Shown here: positions 25,806 through 34,470 of the stretch, piece by piece
Numbering within the stretch: position 1 is the stretch's first letter
How the letters are laid out: each line of letters begins with the position of its first letter
Assembly (NCBI RefSeq): GCF_016428805.1
Contig: NZ_JAELTJ010000006.1
Coordinates: 38,617 to 102,616 of the forward strand
Length of the DNA: 64,000 bases
Direction of reading: 5' to 3'
Origin: Achromobacter sp. ASV32
GTDB taxonomy: Bacteria > Pseudomonadota > Gammaproteobacteria > Burkholderiales > Burkholderiaceae_B
Notes under the pieces: generated by a model
Databases searched by the model: none
What the model was told of the DNA's origin: nothing
Seen by the model: only the letters and a program-made list of their open reading frames with translations
Translations under genes and position numbers: made by a program

Positions 25806-27479
25806 CTAGGCGTGCGGCGGCGCCAGCGGGATCGACATCTCGTGGTGGAACAGATTGTCAGGGTCCATGCGCTGCTTGGTCGCGATCAGCGCGGCGGTCT
25901 TGTCGCCGTAGTACAGGTGCAGCCAGTCCGGATCGATGCGGCTGCGGCTGGCGTCGGTGTACTTCATGTCCGTATCCGGGTAGTTGATGTAGCAGCCCTG
26001 GAAGGGCGACCCCGGCTGGTAGCTGGGCTTGCCGCCGTACTGCGCGAAGTATTCGTCGTACAGGTCGGCGATCCACTTCAGGTAGAAGGCGTCGTCGGCG
26101 GGGTTCGTCCAATACACCTGGAACTGCGACTTCAGCAGCGAGGCGCGCTGGCTGACGCTGGTGGGGTTGGCCGCTTCGTCGTTGCGGTTGATGCGCCCGC
26201 CGTAGGAATCGATTTGCACCAGCGCCTGGTTCAGCCGCGGGTCGTCCGAGCCATTCAGGTATTCCCACAGGGCGGTGATCTCGACGTCGCTGAAATTCGC
26301 CTTGTGGTACGAGGACTTGTATTTGCCACGCTGGTTGTTGCCCGAGCCGTTGATGGTCTGGGTCAGCCAGAGCCAATCCATTTTCCGGGCATCGGCCACG
26401 GGGTGGGCCATCAGACGCATGGCCGGCGCGGCCACGCGCCACGACGGGCCATGCCAGTTCGGGGCCGGGTTGATGCCCGGCGCCGCGCCCGCGGCCGCAT
26501 TCATGGTGGCCACGAAATCCAGGAAGGGTTGATCGCGCGCACCGCCGACCTTGCCATCCCGGCCGGTGTACTGGATGTTGAGCACGACATCGCCGGTGGA
26601 GCGGTGCTGCACCTTCAGCAGTGTGAACAGCCCGCCGTTGGCCTTGGCCGGGTCGGGGCTGTTCCAGTCGGCGTCGTGGTCGGCGAACCATTGCCAGTAG
26701 GCCCGCATGAAGCGGGCGAAGGCGGCGCGGCCGGCCGTGCCGGTGCCGAAGCTGTCCCACGGGTACGACAGCGACAGCCAGTAGGCCTCTTGCGGCGCTT
26801 TGGGCAGCTCGGCGTAGTAGTACGTCAGGATGATGCCGAAATTGCCCCCGCCGCCGCCGCGGCATGCGATGAACAGGTCGCGGTCGGCGCCGGTGCTTTG
26901 CAGGTTGACGTGCTTGGCCACGAGCTGGCGCGAGCCCGGGCCTTGCGGCACCAGGATGTCCACGCCGGACAGCCAGTCCACCGTCAGACCGTGCAGCCGC
27001 GACAACAGGCCGTAGCCGCCGCCCACGATGTGGCCGCCCGTGCCGACCGAATAGCACGAGCCGCCGGGCAGGGTGCGGTTGGCGCTCTTGTACAGGTCCA
27101 GGTAGCCGTCCCAGTTCTGGTTGCCCGAAGCCGCGGCGAAGCGATAGCGCGCGGCCGGGTTCCACGGCGAGGCGATGTCGCACGCTTCGCGGTAGCGCAG
27201 GCCGGTCATCAGGCTCAGGTCGATGATGGCCAGGGGCTGGCCGTGGTCCTGGGGCAGTTTGTTGGCCACGAAGCCTTCGTAGCAGTGGCCGCCGCTGCGC
27301 ACCGTGATGCGGTGGCCTTGGGCCAGCGCGGCGTTGGCCGCCTCCAGGACGTCCTGCGGGGTCTTGCACACGTAAATGGCGTTTGCGCCTTGGCCTGTGC
27401 TGGGAAAGCGCAGGTTGAACCCTTTTTGCAGGGTCGCATAACGCGGGTCTTGGCTGTCAATTAAGGAAAAATCCGACAT
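25806..27479 (-). CDS. berberine-bridge-type FAD-linked oxidase
   Basis: The 557-residue protein has a PCMH FAD-binding domain (about 30-220) and a C-terminal BBE motif (YFAQYGG...YINYPDTD). Both residues for bicovalent flavin are present: His about 65 in SGGHCYEG and Cys about 142 in GGSCYSVGTGGH. Such enzymes oxidise alcohols, sugars or alkaloids with oxygen. There is no signal peptide. ATG 27479 with AGAGG just upstream is preferred to GTG 27485. Substrate unknown; no neighbour belongs to an obvious pathway. Confidence 0.88.
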   Translation of the reverse strand: MSDFSLIDSQDPRYATLQKGFNLRFPSTGQGANAIYVCKTPQDVLEAANAALAQGHRITVRSGGHCYEGFVANKLPQDHGQPLAIIDLSLMTGLRYREACDIASPWNPAARYRFAAASGNQNWDGYLDLYKSANRTLPGGSCYSVGTGGHIVGGGYGLLSRLHGLTVDWLSGVDILVPQGPGSRQLVAKHVNLQSTGADRDLFIACRGGGGGNFGIILTYYYAELPKAPQEAYWLSLSYPWDSFGTGTAGRAAFARFMRAYWQWFADHDADWNSPDPAKANGGLFTLLKVQHRSTGDVVLNIQYTGRDGKVGGARDQPFLDFVATMNAAAGAAPGINPAPNWHGPSWRVAAPAMRLMAHPVADARKMDWLWLTQTINGSGNNQRGKYKSSYHKANFSDVEITALWEYLNGSDDPRLNQALVQIDSYGGRINRNDEAANPTSVSQRASLLKSQFQVYWTNPADDAFYLKWIADLYDEYFAQYGGKPSYQPGSPFQGCYINYPDTDMKYTDASRSRIDPDWLHLYYGDKTAALIATKQRMDPDNLFHHEMSIPLAPPHA

Positions 27480-27485
27480 GCGCAC

Positions 27486-27789
27486 CTCTATGGTTGGTTT
27501 TCATAAGGGCAAGATTGCAGGCGGGGGTTGCCCGCCGGCGAACGCGGAAATGACAAGCTTTACTCGCCGCCGGTGCCGGGAAAAAACCGGGGCCGGCTGA
27601 TTCTGGTTGAACTCGGGGTGGGTTTCAAGCGGGGTGGGTCGCACTTGATCGGCGCCTTCCTCAGGCCTGGGCGGGGCGGCCGGACGGCGCCGGCGGCCCG
27701 GTCAAGGCTGGACGCTGACGCCCTGCGGGGCTAGGATAGGCGCAGCGTTTCGGCAGGCTCGGCGACGCTCGCGATATCCGTCCACTTAT
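27486..27789. other. non-coding spacer before gdhA
   Basis: About 300 bases with no credible gene. The only open frame (about 27528-27734) has no ribosome site or family resemblance. The divergent flavoprotein and gdhA promoters must lie here or just downstream. Confidence 0.5.
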
Positions 27790-27833
27790 ATGTGTCCCCA
27801 ATTAAAATATTTATATAAAATACGGGGACACAT
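27790..27833. promoter_or_regulatory. inverted repeat ATGTGTCCCC / GGGGACACAT before gdhA
   Basis: Perfect 10-base arms (27790-27799 and 27824-27833) flank a 24-base spacer made almost wholly of A and T. The centres are 34 bases apart, about three helical turns, and the spacer could hold a -10 box. It lies 46 bases before the chosen gdhA start. The symmetry is seen; operator function is inferred. Confidence 0.6.
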
Positions 27834-27879
27834 TAAGGTTATGGATAAAATGGCGCAACTTTGTCAGGAGAGCATGTTC

Positions 27880-29169
27880 ATGTCTCAAACTCCCACCCAT
27901 GCCTTGCCGTCTTATCTGAATGCCGACGATCTCGGCCCCTGGGGTAATTACCTGCAACAAGTCGATCGGGTCACCCCGTACCTCGGCTCGCTGGCTCGCT
28001 GGGTCGAGACCCTGAAGCGTCCGAAGCGTTCGCTGATCGTCGACGTGCCGATCGAGCTGGACAACGGCAGCGTGGCTCACTTCGAGGGCTACCGCGTGCA
28101 GCACAACACCTCGCGTGGCCCGGGCAAGGGCGGCGTGCGTTTCCACCAGGACGTGACCCTGTCGGAAGTGATGGCGCTGGCCGCGTGGATGTCGGTCAAG
28201 AATGCCGCGGTGAACCTGCCGTACGGCGGCGCCAAGGGCGGCATCCGGGTCGATCCGCGCAAGCTGTCGCAATCCGAACTCGAGCGCATGACGCGCCGTT
28301 ACACCTCGGAAATCGGCGTCATCATCGGACCGTCCAAGGACATCCCGGCGCCTGACGTGAACACCAACGCCCAGACCATGGCCTGGATGATGGACACGTA
28401 CTCCATGAACGAAGGTTCCACCGCCACCGGCGTGGTGACCGGCAAGCCGATCGCGCTGGGCGGCAGCCTGGGCCGTGTCGAGGCCACCGGCCGCGGCGTG
28501 TTCGTGGTCGGCTGCGAAGCCGCGCGCGACCTGAACATCGACGTGTCCAAGGCACGCGTGGTGGTGCAGGGCTTTGGCAACGTGGGCGGCACCGCTGCCC
28601 GTCTGTTCCACGAAGCCGGCGCCAAGGTCATCGCGGCGCAGGATCACACCGGCACCGTGCACAACCCGGCCGGCCTGGACGTGCACAAGCTGTTGTCGCA
28701 CGTGTCGCAGCATGGCGGCGTGGGCGGCTTCTCGGGCGGCCAGCCCCTGGACAAGGACGAGTTCTGGACGCTGGAAACCGAATTCCTGATCCCGGCCGCC
28801 CTGGAAAGCCAGATCACCGTCAACAACGCGGCCAAGGTGCGCGCCAAGATCGTGGTGGAAGGCGCCAACGGCCCGACCACCCCGGAAGCGGACGACATCC
28901 TGGCTGAACACGGCGTCTACGTGGTGCCGGACGTGCTGGCCAACGCCGGCGGCGTGACCGTGTCCTACTTCGAGTGGGTGCAGGACTTTTCCAGCTTCTT
29001 CTGGAGCGAAGACGAAATCAACCAGCGCCTGGAACGCATCATGCGCGAAGCCTACGCCTCGGTGGCGCAGGTGGCCAAGGAGCACAAGGTGACGCTGCGC
29101 ACCGCCGCGTTCATCGTGGCTTGCACGCGGATCCTGCAAGCCCGCCAGGTGCGCGGCCTGTACCCGTAA
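27880..29169 (+). CDS. gdhA: glutamate dehydrogenase
   Basis: The 429-residue hexameric-type Glu dehydrogenase catalyses reversible oxidative deamination of glutamate to 2-oxoglutarate. The substrate Lys motif [22 protein letters not shown]-like [13 protein letters not shown] and dinucleotide fold [14 protein letters not shown] are present. In-frame ATGs also occur at 27790, 27841 and 27874; 27880 is chosen because AGGAG (27866-27870) is then 9 bases away and the sequence aligns with the usual family start. Coenzyme preference is not clear. Confidence 0.93.
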   Translation: MSQTPTHALPSYLNADDLGPWGNYLQQVDRVTPYLGSLARWVETLKRPKRSLIVDVPIELDNGSVAHFEGYRVQHNTSRGPGKGGVRFHQDVTLSEVMALAAWMSVKNAAVNLPYGGAKGGIRVDPRKLSQSELERMTRRYTSEIGVIIGPSKDIPAPDVNTNAQTMAWMMDTYSMNEGSTATGVVTGKPIALGGSLGRVEATGRGVFVVGCEAARDLNIDVSKARVVVQGFGNVGGTAARLFHEAGAKVIAAQDHTGTVHNPAGLDVHKLLSHVSQHGGVGGFSGGQPLDKDEFWTLETEFLIPAALESQITVNNAAKVRAKIVVEGANGPTTPEADDILAEHGVYVVPDVLANAGGVTVSYFEWVQDFSSFFWSEDEINQRLERIMREAYASVAQVAKEHKVTLRTAAFIVACTRILQARQVRGLYP

Positions 29170-29178
29170 GGTCTTCTT

Positions 29179-29249
29179 GCGCCGGGTTCAGGCCCGGCGC
29201 TGGAGGAGCAGTGAGGAAGACAAGCACGCCGCCCCGCAAGGGGCGGTTT
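29179..29249 (+). terminator. double hairpin after gdhA
   Basis: First stem GCGCCGGG (29179-29186)/CCCGGCGC (29193-29200), 8 bp perfect, no T-run. Second stem CCGCCCC (29229-29235)/GGGGCGG (29240-29246) with a 4-base loop, then TTTG. The pair probably ends and protects the gdhA transcript. Confidence 0.65.
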
Positions 29250-29304
29250 GCATTTGGGGCGGGCCGCGGGATGGCAGGCGGCGCCGACATGCCGTCCCCT
29301 GGCG

Positions 29305-30105
29305 CTATGCCGGGGTGACCGCCGCCAGCCGCAGATAGCGCTGGGGCGCGGCGCCCAGCGCGCGCCGGAACATGGCGCTGAAGGCATTGGCGTTGGTATA
29401 GCCCATGCCGCGCGCCACGCGCGCCACGGGTTCGCCCAGCGACAGCTGGCACACAGCCTCGGCCAGCCGCAACTGCTGGCGCCATTGGCCGAAGGTCAGC
29501 CCGGTTTCTCGCTTGAACAGCCGCCCCAGGGTGCGGATGCTGGCGCCGGCCTGGGTGCTCAGCAGTTCCAGGGTGTCATTGTTGGCGGGCATGTGCATCA
29601 GGGTTTCACAGACCTTCAGCAGGCGCTTGTCTTGCGGCAGGGGCAGTTTGCCCTGTTCGACCACAGGTGCCTCGCGCAACTGACGCAGCAGCAAGGGCAC
29701 GATCAGCGCGGCATTGCTGTCGGGCGCGTATTCGCGCGCATCGCGCAGCATGCCGCCGATGAGCTCGCGCAGCAGGGCGCCCACTTCGATCTGGCGGCAG
29801 GCGGTCCAGAGCCACGGGGCGGTGTCGGGCTCGATACGTAGCGACCGCAACTTGACGGCGCCCACCATGTGCAGTTCGTGGTCCACGCCTGGCGCGATCC
29901 AGAGCGCGTGCAGCGGGGCAAGCGTCCAGGCGCCTTGCGAGGTGAGCACGCGCACCACGCCCTGGATGGCGTGCACCAGCTGGCCCTGTTCATGGCTGTG
30001 CCAGATTTCGCGTTCGCCGTGTGCGTAGTCGTTGGCGTGGGCGACAACCGGCCGGGGCAGGCGCCGGTAGCCGGTGGCGAAACGCTGCCGCCAGAGTGAG
30101 TCCAT
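29305..30105 (-). CDS. AraC-family regulator with cupin sensor
   Basis: The 266-residue protein has an N-terminal cupin-like sensing domain (HSHEQGQLVHAIQGVVRV; LWIAPGVDHELHMVG) and a C-terminal AraC DNA-binding domain (about 165-262; STQAGASIRTLGRLFKRETG). It is divergent from a TonB-dependent receptor gene across about 170 bases that contain a Fur-like sequence, so it may control that receptor; ligand unknown. Confidence 0.88.
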   Translation of the reverse strand: MDSLWRQRFATGYRRLPRPVVAHANDYAHGEREIWHSHEQGQLVHAIQGVVRVLTSQGAWTLAPLHALWIAPGVDHELHMVGAVKLRSLRIEPDTAPWLWTACRQIEVGALLRELIGGMLRDAREYAPDSNAALIVPLLLRQLREAPVVEQGKLPLPQDKRLLKVCETLMHMPANNDTLELLSTQAGASIRTLGRLFKRETGLTFGQWRQQLRLAEAVCQLSLGEPVARVARGMGYTNANAFSAMFRRALGAAPQRYLRLAAVTPA

Positions 30106-30196
30106 GACAAATCGCTTTGATCAAAAAAGATGTGAAAACGCCAGAAATTGGCCGGTTTGCAGCGGAATGTGACGCCCTGCATTCTAGTTTAAATAT

Positions 30197-30215
30197 TTAA
30201 ATACTAATCATTGTT
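30197..30215. promoter_or_regulatory. Fur-like box upstream of the TonB receptor
   Basis: The 19 bases 30197-30215 match about 12 of 19 positions of GATAATGATAATCATTATC, including the core AATCATT. They lie 61 bases before the receptor start in an AT-rich stretch, consistent with iron repression. Confidence 0.5.
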
Positions 30216-30276
30216 ATTTGATGTTTATCTAGCGACCGCCCGGCAGAGGCGGTCCGCCCATCGGAGAATGCCAAGC

Positions 30277-32421
30277 ATGTTTGCAGGACTGACGCGATGC
30301 CCGCTGGGGGCGTCCACGCTGGCGCTCGCCTTGGCGGCGTGCTGGACGGCGCCCGCCGCCGCCCAGGAAACCCGCCAATTGCCCGCGATCACGGTGACGG
30401 CCGGCGCGGCCACCGAGAAGGCCGACGGCCCCGCGCCCGGGGTGGTGGCCAGCCGCAGCAGCGTGGGCAGCAAGACGGATACCGCTCTGATCGACACGCC
30501 GCAATCGGTATCGGTGGTGACGCGTGACCTGATGGACGCGCAGGCCGCGCAGACGGTGGACCAGGCGTTGCGTTACGTGCCGGGGGTGTACAGCCAGGAC
30601 AATGACCTGCGCTTTGACCAACTGCGCATTCGCGGCTTTGACGCTGATTCGTATCTGGACGGCATGAAGCTGAACCGTACCACCTGGTTCGCCACCCCGC
30701 GCATCGACCCGTATTTCCTGGAACGCATGGACGTGCTGCGCGGCCCGTCATCGGTGCTGTACGGCCAGGCAAGCCCGGGCGGCGTGGTGGACATGGTGAC
30801 CAAACGCCCCACCAGCGAGCCGCTGCGTTCGGTGGAGTTCGGTATCGGCAACCACCAGCGCTACCAGATGGGTTTCGATTTTGGCGGCCCGGTGGACGAG
30901 GACGGCAAGTGGCTGTATCGCGTGACGGGGCTGGGGCGCGACGCCAATACCCAGACCGACCACGTCAAGGAACAACGCGTGGGCATCGCGCCAGCGCTGA
31001 CCTGGCGGCCCAGCGGCGACACCAGCCTGACGTTGTTGGCCAGCTACCAATATGACCCCGAAGGCGGCCTGTTCAACCCCGTGCCGGCCTACGGCACCGC
31101 GCTGTGGAACCCGAACGGCCGGCTGCGCTCGGACGCCTATCTGGGCGATCCGGATCGCGACCGCTTCAAGCGCACACAGTATTCGGTGGGCTACCTGCTG
31201 GAGCATCGCTTCAGCGACGCCTTGCAGGTGCGCCAGAACGTGCGCTATCTGCGAGACGACATCGACTACTACCAGACGTCGCTGTCCAGCCCGCTGGGAC
31301 CGGACCGGCGGACGGCCTATATGTGGGCCAACGTCAACAAGGAACACCTGTCGCAATTCACGATCGACAACCAGGCGCAGCTGGACTTCCAGACCGGGGG
31401 GCTGCGGCACACGCTGCTGGCCGGGGTGGACTACCAGTACCTGGAAAATGACATTCGCCGCGGCGGGCAGTACTTCGGCGCCAACCCGATCGATGTGTAC
31501 AGCCCGGACTACAGCGGATTTCCGCGGGTGCCTGTCACGGTCAACCAGACCACCCGCCTCACGCAACTGGGCGGCTACCTCCAGGAGCAGCTGCGCTGGG
31601 ACCGCTGGCTGCTGACCGTGGGCGGGCGCCAGGACTACGCGCGTACCGACGACACGCAGCACAACGCGCAGACCGGCGCGCGCACGGCGTCCACCGACAC
31701 GGGCGACCATGCCTTCACCTGGCGCGCGGGTCTGAACTACAGGTTCGACAACGGCGTCTCGCCCTACGTCAGCTATTCCACTTCGTTTCAACCGCAAAGC
31801 GGCAACGACGCGAGCGGCGCGCCGTTCGTGCCGACGCGCGGCAAGCAGTACGAGGTAGGGGTGAAGTTCCAGCCGGCCAACGTGCGCAGCTTTGCCACGG
31901 TGGCGTTGTATGACCTGCGTCAGACCAACGTGCTGACGGCTGATCCGCAGCGGCCGCAGTTTTCGGTGCAGTCCGGGGAAATCCGGTCACGCGGGCTGGA
32001 GCTGGAAGCACACGCCGAATTGACGCGCGAGCTGAGCCTGGTGGCGTCCTATGCCTACATGGACAATGTCGTCACCAAGGCCAACGACGCCAGCCAGGGC
32101 AAGCAGCCCACCGGCGTTCCCAAGCACATGGCGTCGGTCTGGACTGACTACACCATCCATGGGGGCGACCTGAACGGGCTGGGCTTTGGCGGCGGCGTGC
32201 GCTATCTCGGCAAAACGTACGGCTCGGTCGACAACACCTTCACCTTGCCCGAGCGCGTGCTGGTGGATGCGGCGGTGCATTACGACACCGGCCGGTGGCG
32301 CTTTGGCCTGAACGCCAGCAACCTGTTCAACAAGCAGTACCTGGCCTACTGCAACAGCACCATGATCTGCTACTGGGGCGCGAGCCGCACGCTGCTGGCC
32401 ACGGCACGGTACCAGTGGTGA
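30277..32421 (+). CDS. TonB-dependent siderophore receptor
   Basis: The 714-residue outer-membrane protein has a signal peptide (cleavage after PAAAQ, about 25), a TonB-box-like ITVTAG, a plug domain (about 60-170; TPQSVSVVTRDLMDAQ, IRGFDADSYLDGMKL, GPSSVLYGQASPGGVV) and a 22-strand barrel ending in the terminal aromatic W. The plug motifs place it with FhuA/FoxA-like hydroxamate siderophore receptors; the ligand is unknown. ATG 30277 has GGAGA 9 bases away; ATG 30268 is too close to it. Confidence 0.93.
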   Translation: MFAGLTRCPLGASTLALALAACWTAPAAAQETRQLPAITVTAGAATEKADGPAPGVVASRSSVGSKTDTALIDTPQSVSVVTRDLMDAQAAQTVDQALRYVPGVYSQDNDLRFDQLRIRGFDADSYLDGMKLNRTTWFATPRIDPYFLERMDVLRGPSSVLYGQASPGGVVDMVTKRPTSEPLRSVEFGIGNHQRYQMGFDFGGPVDEDGKWLYRVTGLGRDANTQTDHVKEQRVGIAPALTWRPSGDTSLTLLASYQYDPEGGLFNPVPAYGTALWNPNGRLRSDAYLGDPDRDRFKRTQYSVGYLLEHRFSDALQVRQNVRYLRDDIDYYQTSLSSPLGPDRRTAYMWANVNKEHLSQFTIDNQAQLDFQTGGLRHTLLAGVDYQYLENDIRRGGQYFGANPIDVYSPDYSGFPRVPVTVNQTTRLTQLGGYLQEQLRWDRWLLTVGGRQDYARTDDTQHNAQTGARTASTDTGDHAFTWRAGLNYRFDNGVSPYVSYSTSFQPQSGNDASGAPFVPTRGKQYEVGVKFQPANVRSFATVALYDLRQTNVLTADPQRPQFSVQSGEIRSRGLELEAHAELTRELSLVASYAYMDNVVTKANDASQGKQPTGVPKHMASVWTDYTIHGGDLNGLGFGGGVRYLGKTYGSVDNTFTLPERVLVDAAVHYDTGRWRFGLNASNLFNKQYLAYCNSTMICYWGASRTLLATARYQW

Positions 32422-32439
32422 GGTTCGCGGCACGCGACA

Positions 32440-32469
32440 GCGGCCTTGATACACAAGGCCGCCGTTTTT
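32440..32469 (+). terminator. terminator of the TonB receptor gene
   Basis: GCGGCCTTG (32440-32448) and CAAGGCCGC (32454-32462) form a 9-bp perfect stem with a 5-base loop, followed by CGTTTTT. Confidence 0.88.
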
Positions 32470-32494
32470 CCTGAATGCCTTGCGGCCGGCCGCA

Positions 32495-33316
32495 TCACGA
32501 CTTGGGCAGCAGCTCCGGCTTGAGGATGCCGCGCAGGTCGGCGTAGGGCAGGGTCAGCTCGGGCTCGCCGTAGGAGTAGGGCGCGATGGAGTAGGCGTCG
32601 TACTTGACCACGATGCCGTCGCGCGTGAGCGCGAAGTTGTCGCTTTCCTGGAACGGCCACATCTTGCTGTAGGCCGCCGGGTCCCGCTTGGCGTCGGCGT
32701 TGCCGGCCAGCCATTTGGCGTGGGCGCGTTGCAGCGCGGCGACGTATTCGGCATGGCGGCCGGGGATCAGCGCTTCGTCCAGGGCCATGACGCGGCCGCG
32801 GCTGCGTTGCCAGTTCAGGTACTGGGTGGCGGGGATGCCGTGCGCGGCGCCCGTCAGGAACTGCTCGGTGTGCAGTTCGATGGACACGATGTCGCCCACC
32901 GTGTCCTTCACGCTGGCTTTGAAGTAGGTGGCATCGCGGGGGCGGGCCGTGGACCAGAAGTATTGGGTGTATTCCGACAGCGTTTCGTAGGGGCCGCGGC
33001 GGTTGGCGTCGGTGCCGGTCATGTAGGCCAGCACGTGATCGACCAGCGCGGTCAGCTTCGGGATGCCCGGAAACGCGACGGTGTCGATTTCGATGCGGGG
33101 GCAGTCGCCCTTGCAGCCCGGTTTGTCGGCCGACCACTTGATGCGTTCGGTGGACAGGTCGCCCACTTTTTCGGGCGTGGCGGACTGCGAGGCCGAGGCC
33201 GGCGAGTCCAGCGTGATGTTGGCGGGCGGCGAACTGCCGCAGCCGGCCAGCGCCAGCAGGGCGGCGCCCAGGAGCAGGGCGTGGATTCCGCCGCGAGGCG
33301 TAAAGGGGCGACGCAT
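32495..33316 (-). CDS. RsiV-like lipoprotein (DUF3298/DUF4163)
   Basis: The 273-residue protein has a lipobox LLALAGC (Cys about 26) and a C-terminal RsiV-like domain with IELHTEQFLTGAAHG and SIAPYSYGEPELTLPYADLRG, the pattern of DUF3298 proteins. It should be attached to a membrane facing the periplasm. RsiV of Bacillus binds lysozyme, but no sigma factor is adjacent, so that role should not be assumed. GGAGG lies 8 bases before ATG 33316. Confidence 0.85.
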   Translation of the reverse strand: MRRPFTPRGGIHALLLGAALLALAGCGSSPPANITLDSPASASQSATPEKVGDLSTERIKWSADKPGCKGDCPRIEIDTVAFPGIPKLTALVDHVLAYMTGTDANRRGPYETLSEYTQYFWSTARPRDATYFKASVKDTVGDIVSIELHTEQFLTGAAHGIPATQYLNWQRSRGRVMALDEALIPGRHAEYVAALQRAHAKWLAGNADAKRDPAAYSKMWPFQESDNFALTRDGIVVKYDAYSIAPYSYGEPELTLPYADLRGILKPELLPKS

Positions 33317-33330
33317 GGAACTACCTCCAG

Positions 33331-33362
33331 AAAAACCCGGCTGCGCCGCGAGGGCGCAGCCG
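33331..33362 (-). terminator. terminator of the lplB-lplA operon
   Basis: CGGCTGCGCC (33338-33347) and GGCGCAGCCG (33353-33362) form a 10-bp stem with a 5-base loop; the A5 run at 33331-33335 is the U-run on the minus strand. It lies between the lplA stop and the lipoprotein ribosome site. Confidence 0.88.
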
Positions 33363-33384
33363 TCGAACGTAAACCCGGGGGCCG

Positions 33385-34161
33385 TCAGGGGACGACCGCG
33401 GTCCATTCGGGCGTGGAGAATTTGTCGGCGGCCTGGGCTTGTGCATTGGCCAGCGTGGCGGCGCCCAGCTGGCCGGGCGTCAGGCGGTGCAGCCCGGCAA
33501 AGGTGTCGACCATGCGCTGGATGATGACCTCGCGCGCCAGCCCGGTCTGGGTGCGCAGCGGATCGACGCGTTTCTTGGCGCTGGTGGTGCCCTTGTCCGA
33601 CAGTTTCTCGCGCCCGATGCGCAAGACTTCCACCATTTTATCGGCGTCGATGTCGTAGGACATGGTGACGTGATGCAGCACCGCGCCGGCGCGGCGCGCC
33701 TGGGCGGCTCCGCCGATCTTGCCGATGTCGGAGGCAATGTCGTTCAGCGGCTGGTACCAGGCCTTGATGCCCAGGTCGTGCAGCGCCTGCAGCACCCAGG
33801 CGTCCAGGAACGCATACGATTCCTGGAAGCTCATGCCATGCACCAGCGCCTGCGGCGCGCTGAGCGAGTAGGTGATGCTGTTGCCTGGTTCGATGAACAT
33901 GGCGCCGCCGCCGCTGACGCGGCGCACGACCTCGATGCCGTGGCGCGCGGCGCCGTCGGGGTCGACTTCGTTCCTGAGCGATTGGAAGCGGCCGATCACG
34001 ACCGCGGGCGCCGACCATTCCCAGATGCGCAGGGTGGGCGGGCGCGTGCCGGCGCCGACTTCATCGGTGATGACGGCGTCCAGCGCCATGTGCAGCGCCG
34101 GGGCTTGCGGGGCTTCGTGGATCAGTTGCCAGTCGTAGTCGTTCCAGTCGCTGCGGGTCAT
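33385..34161 (-). CDS. lplA: lipoate-protein ligase A, catalytic subunit of split ligase
   Basis: The 258-residue protein is a biotin/lipoate ligase-fold catalytic domain with RRVSGGGAMFIEPGNSITYS and the Lys motif DIGKIGGAAQARRAGAVLHH. It activates lipoate with ATP and transfers it to lipoyl domains. The C-terminal accessory domain present in E. coli LplA is missing and is encoded instead by the upstream overlapping gene. The overlap is 4 bases. Confidence 0.88.
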   Translation of the reverse strand: MTRSDWNDYDWQLIHEAPQAPALHMALDAVITDEVGAGTRPPTLRIWEWSAPAVVIGRFQSLRNEVDPDGAARHGIEVVRRVSGGGAMFIEPGNSITYSLSAPQALVHGMSFQESYAFLDAWVLQALHDLGIKAWYQPLNDIASDIGKIGGAAQARRAGAVLHHVTMSYDIDADKMVEVLRIGREKLSDKGTTSAKKRVDPLRTQTGLAREVIIQRMVDTFAGLHRLTPGQLGAATLANAQAQAADKFSTPEWTAVVP

Positions 34162-34433
34162 GCCAGGGCCCTCCGCAGCACCACGGCCACGGCCTCGGCC
34201 GAAAAGCCGAACATCTCGGTGTTGTCGGGCAGCGCCGATTGCACCGCCACGGCCAGTTCCAGCTCGCCGGCGTCCGCCGGCATGCCGTTCAAGCCGCTGT
34301 TGATGGCTTCGAGGGCCTCGGGCGGTTCCAGGAAAAAGTCACCGCTGATGCGGACGTTGGCCAGGCGGCCGTCCTGGACTTCGAGGTCTGCGACGACCAG
34401 CTTGCCGCCGGGGACTTTGTATTCGCCGTGCAT
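34158..34433 (-). CDS. lplB: lipoate-protein ligase accessory subunit (LplB-type)
   Basis: The 91-residue protein matches the C-terminal accessory domain of lipoate ligases (GEYKVPGGKLVVADLEVQDGRL at the start, split here; RISGDFFLEPPEALEAIN). In Thermoplasma the ligase is likewise split into LplA and LplB, the second being needed for lipoate activation. Its immediate coupling to lplA makes a two-subunit enzyme very likely. Confidence 0.82.
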   Translation of the reverse strand: MHGEYKVPGGKLVVADLEVQDGRLANVRISGDFFLEPPEALEAINSGLNGMPADAGELELAVAVQSALPDNTEMFGFSAEAVAVVLRRALA

Positions 34434-34470
34434 GGGGCGCTCCTTGTGTTGGCCTGGGCGCCGGTGGGCG

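Noticed and set aside
27790..27879. Upstream in-frame starts for gdhA giving a protein up to 30 residues longer
   Set aside because: They would translate through the inverted repeat and lack ribosome sites; AGGAG fits ATG 27880 best.
31066..31080. Partial match GGCCTGTTCA to the dispersed stop-codon motif
   Set aside because: It lies within the coding sequence of the TonB receptor, covers only the core and is not at a stop codon; probably chance.
32495..33316. Assignment of the DUF3298 lipoprotein as a lysozyme-sensing anti-sigma factor
   Set aside because: There is no adjacent ECF sigma gene and no anti-sigma domain; only the extracytoplasmic domain resembles RsiV.
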